Assembly: GCA_016210125.1 (NCBI GenBank)
Contig: JACQUS010000394.1
Location: forward strand, 1-12,531
Origin: Chloroflexota bacterium
GTDB lineage: Bacteria; Chloroflexota; UBA6077; FW602-bin22; JACQUS01
Length of the DNA stretch: 12,531 bases
Direction: 5' to 3'
The translations under genes and the position numbers were made by a program. Under the pieces are notes generated by a model. It searched no databases. It was given only the letters and a program-made list of their open reading frames with translations, and was not told the DNA's origin. This document shows, piece by piece, positions 5,844-12,141 of the stretch (positions within the stretch are counted from its first letter, which is position 1; the number at the start of each line of letters is the position of its first letter).

Positions 5844-6605
5844 TCACGGGCGCGCCGGGGTACGCGCGATGGTCCCGGCCTCGGCGGCGATGTCGCGGCG
5901 CATATCCTCTATGCCCGGCAGCTCCAGCCGGCGACTGGCGAGCGAGAGCGCGTAGTTGACGGCGAAATAGATCACCGCCGCCACAAACAGCGCCTGGATC
6001 GGCCCGGTCTCGAAGCCGCTGTACAGGATCTTCGCGCGATTCAGGAGCTCGTGCGCGCCGATAACGAACGCCAGGGACGTGTCCTTGATCAGCGTGATGA
6101 GCTGGCTCACCTGCGGCGGCACCATACGCCGCAAGGCCTGCGGCAGGACCACCAGCCGCATCGTCTGCACGTAGCTCAGGCCCAGGGCACGCGCCGCCTC
6201 AACCTGACCCCTCTCGATCGACAGGATGCCCGCGCGTACGATCTCGGCGTTCACGGCGCTCGTGTAGACCGTCAGCGCCAGGATCGCCGCGACGACCGGG
6301 TCCTCCCAGCTCACACGCAGGCCGAAGAGCGTGAAGCCTCGCGCGCCGCCGAAGAACATGAAGAAGATGAGCAACAGCACGGGCAGGGCGCGAATGATCT
6401 CGATGTAGAGCACCGCCGGATAATGCACGAGCGGAACACGGCTGAGGCGGGCCAGCGCCAGCAGCGTGCCGAACACCAGGCTCAGGACGATGGCCGCGGC
6501 GGCCATCGTGAGCGTGATCTGGAGGCCCGTCAGCAAGAACACCCAGATCTCGACGTCGAGAAACGCCTTCCAGTAACGGTACTCGAACAGCCGAGCCACA
6601 TCCAT
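5844..6605 (-). CDS. Amino-acid ABC transporter permease (second; GluD/HisM-type)
   Basis: A 253-aa inner-membrane permease of the polar amino-acid uptake (HisMQ/GlnP) family. Hydrophobic segments include VFLLTGLQITLTMAAAAIVL (about 22-41), VLYIEIIRALPVLLLIFFMF (65-84) and IQALFVAAVIYFAVNYALSL. The EAA loop that contacts the ATPase is EAARALGLSYVQTMRLVVLP (136-155). It pairs with the permease encoded just upstream, whose EAA region is almost the same. The ATG at 6605 lies three bases after that gene's stop, so the two are cotranscribed and probably coupled. The C-terminal ~25 residues are an extra hydrophilic tail with no recognised role. Confidence 0.92.
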   Translation of the reverse strand: MDVARLFEYRYWKAFLDVEIWVFLLTGLQITLTMAAAAIVLSLVFGTLLALARLSRVPLVHYPAVLYIEIIRALPVLLLIFFMFFGGARGFTLFGLRVSWEDPVVAAILALTVYTSAVNAEIVRAGILSIERGQVEAARALGLSYVQTMRLVVLPQALRRMVPPQVSQLITLIKDTSLAFVIGAHELLNRAKILYSGFETGPIQALFVAAVIYFAVNYALSLASRRLELPGIEDMRRDIAAEAGTIARTPARP

Positions 6606-6608
6606 CGG

Positions 6609-7259
6609 TCACGCGCTCCGGAAGCGCGTTAGGCGGTGCTCGAGCCGCGCCACCAGCCGGCTGAGCGGGATGGTCAAGGCCAGGTACAGCGCCGCCGTGA
6701 CGAAGAACGTCTCGTATGTAGCGAAGGTGCGGGCGTTGACGACCTCGGCCTGGTACATGAGCTCGGGGACCAGCACGGCGCTAGCCACGCTGGTGTTCTT
6801 CGTCAGCGCGATGGCCAGATTGCCCAGCGGGGGCACCGTGATGGCGATGGCCTGCGGCAGCACAACGAGGCGCATGGTCTGCACGTAGCTCAGCCCCATT
6901 GCCCGGGCGGCCTCGATCTGCCCGTGCTGAATGGAGAGGATGCCCGCGCGCATGGCCTCGGCGACGAAGGCCGACGTGTAGAAGGCCAGGCCCAGCAACG
7001 CCCCGCCGAACTCCGGTAGGACGACGCCGACGAACGGCAGGCCGAAGACCCAGAAGAACATCTGCACCAGCAGCGGCGTATTGCGCAGGAACTCCACGTA
7101 GGCCGTGCCTGCGACGCGCAGGACGCCCAGCGGGCTGACGCGCAGCAGGGCGACCAGCGTGCCGACGGCGAGCGCCAGAACGAGGGCGCCGACAGCAAGT
7201 TGAAGCGTCGTCCGCAGGCCGTCGAGGAAGAGCGGGAGGTTTTGTACCACGGCGGGCAT
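6609..7259 (-). CDS. Amino-acid ABC transporter permease (first; GluC/HisQ-type)
   Basis: A 216-aa permease, the other half of the membrane channel. Segments: LRTTLQLAVGALVLALAVGT (about 15-34), FLRNTPLLVQMFFWVFGLPF (about 54-73), and the EAA loop EAARAMGLSYVQTMRLVVLP (117-136), differing by one residue from its partner. Family proteins have about five membrane spans, and the length is typical. The ATG at 7259 has GAAGG seven bases upstream. It follows the binding-protein gene on the same strand, but after an unusually long 318-base gap full of repeats. Confidence 0.93.
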   Translation of the reverse strand: MPAVVQNLPLFLDGLRTTLQLAVGALVLALAVGTLVALLRVSPLGVLRVAGTAYVEFLRNTPLLVQMFFWVFGLPFVGVVLPEFGGALLGLAFYTSAFVAEAMRAGILSIQHGQIEAARAMGLSYVQTMRLVVLPQAIAITVPPLGNLAIALTKNTSVASAVLVPELMYQAEVVNARTFATYETFFVTAALYLALTIPLSRLVARLEHRLTRFRSA

Positions 7260-7279
7260 TCGTTAGCCTTCGGAACTCA

Positions 7280-7333
7280 GTCGTCAGCTATCGGTCGTCA
7301 GCTATCGGTCGTCAGCTATCAGTCATCAGCCGG
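7280..7333. repeat. 14-bp tandem repeat, 3 full units plus a degenerate fourth
   Basis: The unit GTCGTCAGCTATCG occurs at 7280-7293 and 7294-7307, then at 7308-7321 with its last base changed to A. A partial, altered fourth unit, GTCATCAGCCGG, ends at 7333. The array begins 20 bases upstream of the first permease start. Confidence 0.85.
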
Positions 7334-7380
7334 CGGCGGCAAGAGGGTGTCGGCGCGGCCGCGGTGTGCACGCCAGGATG

Positions 7381-7465
7381 GGTGCTGGGAGCACGGGCAG
7401 CGTGCGTGCCCCCGCCGGCGGCACTGCGCGCCGGTGCTGGCAAGGACGCCCGTGCTCCCAGCACC
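7381..7465. repeat. Perfect 18-bp inverted repeat with 49-bp centre
   Basis: GGTGCTGGGAGCACGGGC (7381-7398) is exactly complementary to GCCCGTGCTCCCAGCACC (7448-7465). The 49-base centre holds a second possible stem, GTGCC with GGCAC. In the operon mRNA this would form a very stable stem-loop just after the binding-protein cistron. It could be a MITE-like or REP-like element; no clear target duplication flanks it. Confidence 0.85.
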
Positions 7466-7577
7466 GCTTTGTCGGACACCCTCTTGACCGTCGATGGGCA
7501 TCAACTCGCCGGCAGGAGCCGTCGGCCAGCAGCGCCCGTGGCGGTGGCCCGGTGCTGGTAGCCGACGGCTGACTGCT

Positions 7578-8615
7578 CTATTGCGCCGCCTCACGCGCCG
7601 TGCGCGTCGGCGGGTTCGGCGTCTGGACGTACTTGCCGAGCCACTTCTGGTGGATCTCCTTCCACCGGCTGCTCTGCTTGGCCTGGGCCAGCACGGCATT
7701 GACGAACTGCACGAACTCCGCCCGCCCCTTGGCGATGCCGATGCCATAGGGCTCCTGCGTGAACCTGTCGCCGACGATCTGCATGTTCGGGTCCTGCTCG
7801 ACCAGGCCCATGAGGATCACGTCGTCAGTGCTGATGGCGTCGGCGCGGCCCTGCTGCACAGCGAGCAGGCACTCGGGATATTTGTCGGTCTGCACCACGG
7901 TCGCCTGCGCCTGGAACTTGCTAATATTGCGCTCGCTCGTCGAGCCCTTGGCTGCGCAGACGCGTTTGCCGGCCGTGTCCTGGATACTCTTGATGGGGCT
8001 GTTCTTGGGCACCAGGACCTGCTGGCCCGACTCGTAGTAGACGTCGGCGAACTCGATCTCCTCCATGCGCTGCTTAGTGATGGTCATCGTGGCCACGACG
8101 ACGTCGACGATGCCCTCCTTGAGCGCCGGGATGCGCGCCGCCGACGTGACCTCCTTCAGCTCAATCTTCTCGGGGTCGCCGAAGATCGCGCGGGCGATCT
8201 CCTTGGCCATATCGACGTCGAAGCCTTCGATCTTGTTGGAGCGCGGGTTCAGGTAGCCGAAGAGCAGGACATCGGTCTTGACGCCGGCGACCAGCTTGCC
8301 GCGATCCTGAATGGTCTTCATATACGTGCCGGCCGGCATCTCGCCCGGCTTCGGCAGCGCGGCGGCGGCCGGCTTCTCGGCCGGCTTGGCGGCCGGCTGC
8401 GCGGCGGGCTTCTCGGCCGGCGCCGGTTTCGGCGCCTCGGCCGGCTGCGCTGGCTTGGCCGGCTCGGCCGGCTTCGCCGCCGGGGCCGGCGCGGGCGCTG
8501 CCGGCTTCGCCGGCTCGGCCGGCTTGGCCGGCGCGGCCGGCTGTGCTGGCGCGCAGGCCACCGCCAGCCAAACGAGCACGATCAGCAACGCGGGGATGCG
8601 CAGGTAGGTAGTCAC
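7578..8615 (-). CDS. Amino-acid (probably glutamate-type) ABC transporter substrate-binding lipoprotein
   Basis: A 345-aa binding protein that delivers a polar amino acid to the permeases. The signal segment (residues 5-20) ends in the lipobox LAVA-C, so Cys21 would be lipidated and the protein anchored outside the membrane. Residues 22-90 form a linker almost wholly of Ala, Pro, Lys and Glu with PAKPAEPAKPA-type repeats. From ~95 the family-3 binding domain begins: TIQDRGKLVAGVKTD, IEGFDVDMAKEIA, then VVVATMTITKQRMEEIEFAD. Two cysteines, in RVCAAKGST and YPECLLAV, match a pair common in the actinobacterial GluB-like group and may form a disulfide. The GTG at 8615 has GGAGGAG about six bases upstream. 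Glutamate specificity is inferred from similarity and gene order. Confidence 0.9.
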   Translation of the reverse strand: MTTYLRIPALLIVLVWLAVACAPAQPAAPAKPAEPAKPAAPAPAPAAKPAEPAKPAQPAEAPKPAPAEKPAAQPAAKPAEKPAAAALPKPGEMPAGTYMKTIQDRGKLVAGVKTDVLLFGYLNPRSNKIEGFDVDMAKEIARAIFGDPEKIELKEVTSAARIPALKEGIVDVVVATMTITKQRMEEIEFADVYYESGQQVLVPKNSPIKSIQDTAGKRVCAAKGSTSERNISKFQAQATVVQTDKYPECLLAVQQGRADAISTDDVILMGLVEQDPNMQIVGDRFTQEPYGIGIAKGRAEFVQFVNAVLAQAKQSSRWKEIHQKWLGKYVQTPNPPTRTAREAAQ

Positions 8616-8708
8616 CCTTCTCCTCCAGGCGGACCACTGCGTCCGTCACGTCGCGGTTCATAGACCGCCCGAGAGACCTCGGCGCGGCTGCGTTCCGTCG
8701 CCCTGCGA

Positions 8709-8717
8709 CACCTCCTT
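8709..8717 (-). promoter_or_regulatory. Orphan full-length Shine-Dalgarno sequence
   Basis: AAGGAGGTG on the minus strand is fully complementary to the usual 16S 3' end, yet no ATG, GTG or TTG lies at a working distance. It sits in the 122-base gap between the ATPase and binding-protein genes, directly after the GC hairpin. Confidence 0.4.
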
Positions 8718-8719
8718 CT

Positions 8720-8736
8720 CGCGGGGGCCGCCCGCG
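8720..8736 (-). terminator. GC hairpin just after the ATPase stop codon
   Basis: CGCGGG-GGCCG-CCCGCG, six-base arms one base beyond the stop at 8738-8740. No T-run follows, so it is more likely a weak or partial stop, or an mRNA processing or stability element, within the operon than a full terminator. Confidence 0.35.
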
Positions 8737-8737
8737 G

Positions 8738-9493
8738 CTAATGGTGCAAGATGCGGCTCATAAACTGCTTGGTCCGCTCCTCCTGCGGGCTGCTGAAGAA
8801 CTCGTCCGTCGGGGCCTGCTCGACGATCACCCCGTCGGCCATGAACACCATACGGTCGGCCACCTCCCGGGCGAAGCCCATCTCGTGGGTCACGACTACC
8901 ATGGTCATCCCGCGCGCCTGCGCGAGCGCGCGCATGACGTCGAGCACCTCCTTGATCATCTCGGGGTCGAGCGCCGACGTCGGCTCGTCGAACAGCATGA
9001 TCTTCGGGTCCATCGCCAGCGCACGGGCAATGGCCACGCGCTGCTGCTGCCCGCCCGAGAGCTGCGCCGGGTAGGCGCTCGCCTTCTCAGGAATGTGCAC
9101 ACGGTCCAGCAGCCCCCGCGCCTTCTCCTCCGCCTCGGCGCGCGGCATCTTCAGCACGTACCTTGGGGCCAGCGTGATGTTCTCCAGCACTGTCAGGTGG
9201 GGGAAAAGGTTGAAGTGCTGAAAGACCATGCCGATCTTCGAGCGCAGGCGGTTGATGTCGGCGTGGGACTCATCCACCCGCTGGCCGTCCACGATCAGCT
9301 CGCCCTGCTGGATCGGCTCCAGGCGGTTGATGCACCGCAGGAGGGTGCTCTTGCCAGACCCGCTGGGGCCGGCGATGACGACCTTCTCGCCGTAGTCGAT
9401 GGTGAGCTCGACGCCACGGAGCACGTGCAAGCGGCCGAACCATTTGTGCACGTCCCGGAAGCAAATGATGCCGTCACAGCCTTGCTCAGCCAC
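8738..9493 (-). CDS. Amino-acid ABC transporter ATP-binding protein (GluA/GlnQ-type)
   Basis: A 251-aa ATPase that powers uptake from the cytoplasmic face. All nucleotide motifs are present: Walker A GPSGSGKST (42-50), Q-loop Gln92 in MVFQHFNLFPH, signature LSGGQQQR (145-152), Walker B IMLFDEPTSALDPE (165-178) and switch His203 in VVTHEMGFARE. Length and sequence are typical for the polar amino-acid group, which works as a dimer with two permeases. The GTG at 9493 is the first start after a good minus-strand promoter (9521-9549), with AGGTG about six bases upstream. It is the first gene of the operon, so the order is ATPase, binding protein, permease, permease, as in gluABCD of corynebacteria. 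Confidence 0.95.
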   Translation of the reverse strand: MAEQGCDGIICFRDVHKWFGRLHVLRGVELTIDYGEKVVIAGPSGSGKSTLLRCINRLEPIQQGELIVDGQRVDESHADINRLRSKIGMVFQHFNLFPHLTVLENITLAPRYVLKMPRAEAEEKARGLLDRVHIPEKASAYPAQLSGGQQQRVAIARALAMDPKIMLFDEPTSALDPEMIKEVLDVMRALAQARGMTMVVVTHEMGFAREVADRMVFMADGVIVEQAPTDEFFSSPQEERTKQFMSRILHH

Positions 9494-9520
9494 GGCTGCA
9501 CCTAGCGGCTTCTATAAACC

Positions 9521-9549
9521 ACAATACGGTGTGCGCGAAGGCTCGTCAA
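9521..9549 (-). promoter_or_regulatory. Promoter of the ABC transporter operon
   Basis: The minus strand reads TTGACG (9544-9549), a 17-base spacer and TATTGT (9521-9526). Both boxes are near consensus. Transcription would begin near 9514, giving a short leader of ~20 bases before the GTG at 9493. Confidence 0.65.
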
Positions 9550-9569
9550 CTAGCAGGCTGCACCGTGCG

Positions 9570-9598
9570 TTGACGGCACGGCCTCGCCGTCGTACAGT
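9570..9598 (+). promoter_or_regulatory. Promoter of the second coiled-coil membrane protein gene
   Basis: TTGACG (9570-9575), 17-base spacer, TACAGT (9593-9598). It is divergent from the ABC operon promoter, with only 20 bases between the two -35 boxes, so one bound regulator could affect both. Confidence 0.6.
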
Positions 9599-9640
9599 GG
9601 GAGCGACGCCGCTGCGGCGCTGGGGCCGGGGAGAGGGGCG

Positions 9641-10027
9641 ATGCCGTCGATGGGGATGTCGGAGTCGGGCGGGCCGTTGCGCCCGTTGGCCCCCGACGTG
9701 CAGGCGGCACGCGAGTCGCTGATGGACACGATGCAGCGCGTCGAGCGCCGGCTGCTCGACGAGCTCAAGGCGCGCTCAGCCGTCGGCGAGCTGGGCAGCA
9801 TCTCCCAGCGCCTCGAGGTCCTCGGCTCGCAGATCGGTAACCTCGAGAGCGCTGTCGGCCAGATCGAGCATCAGCTCGACGACCAGCAGCGCGACTCGCA
9901 AGTTGCGCTGCACAAAGAGCTGGTCGGCCTTCGCCACGAAGTCAACGCGTACCTGCTCGTCGTGACCGTGGCCGTGCTCCTTCTGGTACTTCTTGCCGCG
10001 ATCTTGATTCTGTTCAAGCTGGGCTAA
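9641..10027 (+). CDS. Small coiled-coil protein with C-terminal membrane anchor (copy B)
   Basis: No known family recognised. The 128 residues start with a Gly/Pro-rich stretch (1-20), then a long charged helix with heptad-like spacing (about 21-100: VERRLLDELKARSAVGEL at 34-51, QIGNLESAVGQIEHQLDDQQ at 64-83), and a single hydrophobic segment at ~103-125 (AYLLVVTVAVLLLVLLAAIL) ending three residues before the C-terminus. This predicts a tail-anchored membrane protein with a cytoplasmic coiled coil. The ATG at 9641 has AGGGG about two to six bases upstream and its own promoter at 9570-9598. It is divergent from the ABC transporter operon and resembles copy A at 5183-5539 on the operon's other side. 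Confidence 0.82.
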   Translation: MPSMGMSESGGPLRPLAPDVQAARESLMDTMQRVERRLLDELKARSAVGELGSISQRLEVLGSQIGNLESAVGQIEHQLDDQQRDSQVALHKELVGLRHEVNAYLLVVTVAVLLLVLLAAILILFKLG

Positions 10028-10123
10028 CCAGGCCCTCGCGGGCTGCCCCACCCAGTCCCTGAGAGAGCCCCCGCTACGTGTGATCGGCGGCCGATAGCGC
10101 CTCGTTGGCTTCCCAGACGCGTC

Positions 10124-10633
10124 CTAGTCGAGTACGACGAGCAGCCGGCCCTGCTCGACCTTCTCGCCCGGGCCGACGTGGACGGCCCTGACCCGTCCGG
10201 CGCGCGGCGCCCGCAGCTCGTTCTCCATCTTCATAGCCTCGAGGATCAGCAGCCGCTGGTGCGCCGCGACCTCGTCGCCCGGCGATACCGCCACGCTCAC
10301 AACCAGCCCGGGCATCGGGGCCTTGACCGGCGTCTCGCCGCCCGCCTCGCCGCGGCGCCCGGCCAGCCGCGCCAGCTCGCGCGCGCGCTCGTCCTCGACG
10401 GCCACATCGTAGAGTGCCCCACCGACCCCGATGCGCAAGCCCTCGCCCGGCACGTCCTGCACGACGAGCTCGTACGCGCGCCCGTCGACCAGCAGCGAGA
10501 ACACCGGCTGCGAGCCGACCTGCTGGCAGTCAGCGGCCACCGCGACGCCGTCGATCCATGCACAGCCCGGCCGGCGTGGGTCGAAGGCCACTTCGACCTC
10601 GCGACCGGCGACGTGCACGGCGTACTTCACCAT
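10124..10633 (-). CDS. Biotin carboxyl carrier protein of an acyl-CoA carboxylase
   Basis: A 169-aa protein whose C-terminal ~70 residues form a biotinyl domain. The motif EAMKMEN (132-138) holds the biotin-accepting Lys135; KAPMPGLVVSV (104-114) and the closing GPGEKVEQGRLLVVLD are typical of the fold. The N-terminal ~100 residues (MVKYAVHVAGREVEVAF onward) match the leading region seen on small carriers of acyl-CoA carboxylases. The ATG at 10633 overlaps the biotin carboxylase stop by seven bases; a GTG one codon later would give a four-base GTGA overlap. Either way the two genes are translationally coupled. The longer frame reaching 11125 is antisense-free shadow of the carboxylase gene in another frame. 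It is the last gene of the operon. Confidence 0.9.
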   Translation of the reverse strand: MVKYAVHVAGREVEVAFDPRRPGCAWIDGVAVAADCQQVGSQPVFSLLVDGRAYELVVQDVPGEGLRIGVGGALYDVAVEDERARELARLAGRRGEAGGETPVKAPMPGLVVSVAVSPGDEVAAHQRLLILEAMKMENELRAPRAGRVRAVHVGPGEKVEQGRLLVVLD

Positions 10634-12141
10634 CGCCGGAGCGTCTCCCGCCAGCCGCGCGCCCGCCAGCCACTCGACGCCGGCCCGTCCACCGTCGCCG
10701 CCAGAGCCGCCTGCCGGCGTTGCCGCCGCTCGTCGGTCAGCAGCGCGGCCAGCAGAGCGACGACCCCGGCGTCGCGCGGCTCGCCATCCGCTGGCGCGAA
10801 GCGCTCCTCTAGGAACGCGGTATCGACGGCTCCCATCCGGAACTCCGGCAGGTCGAGCAGCCGCAAGTGGAAGGGGATGGTCGTGTGGACGCCGCCGATG
10901 CGGAACTCGCCCAGCGCCTGCCGCATGCGGCGGATGGCCGTCGGGCGGTCGGCGGCCCAGACGATCACCTTCGCCAACAGCGGGTCGTAGTACAGGCTGA
11001 CCGCCAGCCCGTGGTAGAGCGCGCTGTCGACGCGCACGCCCGGGCCGCTGGGCTCGCGCAGCGGCCCGACGGTCCCGATGGACGGCAGGAAGCTGTTCGC
11101 CGGATCCTCGGCCGAGATACGGCACTCGATGGCCCAGCCGCGCAGGCGGACGTCGTCCTGCCGCAGCCCCAGCGGCTCGCCGGCGGCGACGCGGAGCTGC
11201 ATCGCCACCAGGTCGAGGCCGGTGACCAGCTCAGTGACCGGGTGCTCGACCTGCAGCCGCGTGTTCATCTCCAGGAAGTAGAAGGTGCGATCGGCATCGA
11301 GCAGGAACTCGACCGTTCCCGCGTTCTCGTACTGCGCGGCGCGCGCGGCAGCAACCGCGGCCTGCCCCATGCGCTCGCGCAGCGCGTCGTCGAGCGCCGT
11401 GGACGGCGCCTCCTCAACCAACTTCTGGAGGCGGCGCTGGATTGAGCACTCACGCTCGCCCAGGTGGACGACGTTGCCGTAGCGGTCGCCGATGACTTGA
11501 AACTCTATGTGGCGCACGCCCTCGAGCCGCCGCTCGACATACAGGCCACCGTGGCCGAAGGCACCGTGCGCCTCGCTGCTGGCGAGCTGGAAGGCGCTGG
11601 CCAGGTCCTCAGGGGCACGCACGACGCGCATGCCTTTGCCGCCGCCGCCGGCAGCGGCCTTCAGCAGGATCGGGTAGCCGATCGCCCCGGCCACGGCCGC
11701 AGCCTCGGCTACGTCGGAGACCTCGCCGTCGGTGCCCGGCACGACCGGCACGCCGGCCGCCCGCGCCGCGCGTCGCGCGCGCACCTTGTCGCCCATCAGG
11801 GCGATGCTGTCTGGCGCTGGGCCGACGAACACCAGCCCGGCCTCGCGGACCATTTGCGCGAACGCGGCGTTCTCGGCGAGGAAGCCATAGCCAGGATGGA
11901 CGGCCTCAGCGGCGCTGCGGCGCGCGATCTCGACCAGCGCCTCGCCGCGCAGGTAGCTCTGGCGCGCCGGCGGCGGGCCGACGCAGAAGGCCTCGTCCGC
12001 TAGGCGGACGTGCAGCGCCTGGCGGTCGGCCTCCGAGTACACGGCGACCGTGCCCAGTCCGAGCTGCCGGCAGGCGCGGATGATGCGTACGGCGATCTCG
12101 CCACGGTTCGCGATCAGGACCTTCTTGAACGGCGTCTTCAC
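10627..12141 (-). CDS. accC: Acyl-CoA (acetyl/propionyl-CoA type) carboxylase, biotin carboxylase subunit
   Basis: A 504-aa ATP-grasp enzyme that carboxylates the biotin of the carrier protein with bicarbonate and ATP. Seen in order: KKVLIANRGEIAVRIIRACR (6-25), AVHPGYGFLAEN (80-91), the ATP-binding glycine loop KAAAGGGGKGMRVV (161-174), HIEFQVIGDRYGNVVHLGER (211-230) with ECSIQRR, and EMNTRLQVEHPVTE (291-304), which holds metal- and substrate-binding residues. All key motifs are intact. It is longer than E. coli AccC (449 aa) by a C-terminal segment rich in Ala and Arg, as in acyl-CoA carboxylase alpha chains, but the biotin domain is a separate gene. The GTG at 12141 overlaps the preceding stop (GTGA), so translation is coupled to the carboxyltransferase gene. 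Which acyl-CoA is used cannot be read from this subunit. Confidence 0.93.
   Translation of the reverse strand: MKTPFKKVLIANRGEIAVRIIRACRQLGLGTVAVYSEADRQALHVRLADEAFCVGPPPARQSYLRGEALVEIARRSAAEAVHPGYGFLAENAAFAQMVREAGLVFVGPAPDSIALMGDKVRARRAARAAGVPVVPGTDGEVSDVAEAAAVAGAIGYPILLKAAAGGGGKGMRVVRAPEDLASAFQLASSEAHGAFGHGGLYVERRLEGVRHIEFQVIGDRYGNVVHLGERECSIQRRLQKLVEEAPSTALDDALRERMGQAAVAAARAAQYENAGTVEFLLDADRTFYFLEMNTRLQVEHPVTELVTGLDLVAMQLRVAAGEPLGLRQDDVRLRGWAIECRISAEDPANSFLPSIGTVGPLREPSGPGVRVDSALYHGLAVSLYYDPLLAKVIVWAADRPTAIRRMRQALGEFRIGGVHTTIPFHLRLLDLPEFRMGAVDTAFLEERFAPADGEPRDAGVVALLAALLTDERRQRRQAALAATVDGPASSGWRARGWRETLRRW

Larger units (their letters stand above)
7260..7577. other. 318-bp repeat-bearing spacer inside the ABC operon
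   Basis: Lies between the binding-protein stop and the first permease start, on a strand where the other operon gaps are 3 and 122 bases. It contains the 14-bp tandem repeat (7280-7333) and the 18-bp inverted repeat (7381-7465). No believable gene is present; open frames across it are of shadow type. Confidence 0.7.

Noticed and set aside
7494..8663. 389-codon plus-strand frame over the binding-protein gene
   Set aside because: Shadow of the lipoprotein gene; its Gly/Arg/Leu repeats are the antisense of the Ala/Pro/Lys/Glu linker.
8741..9505. 254-codon plus-strand frame over the ATPase gene
   Set aside because: The minus strand has every ABC ATPase motif; the plus-strand translation has none of its own.
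10030..10110. Terminator between coiled-coil protein B and the carrier protein gene
   Set aside because: Only short stems (GCCC-TCGC-GGGC and ATCGG-CGG-CCGAT) without T-runs; too weak to call.
10634..11125. Long N-terminal extension of the biotin carrier protein
   Set aside because: This stretch is an alternative frame inside the biotin carboxylase gene; the carrier begins at the overlapping ATG at 10633.
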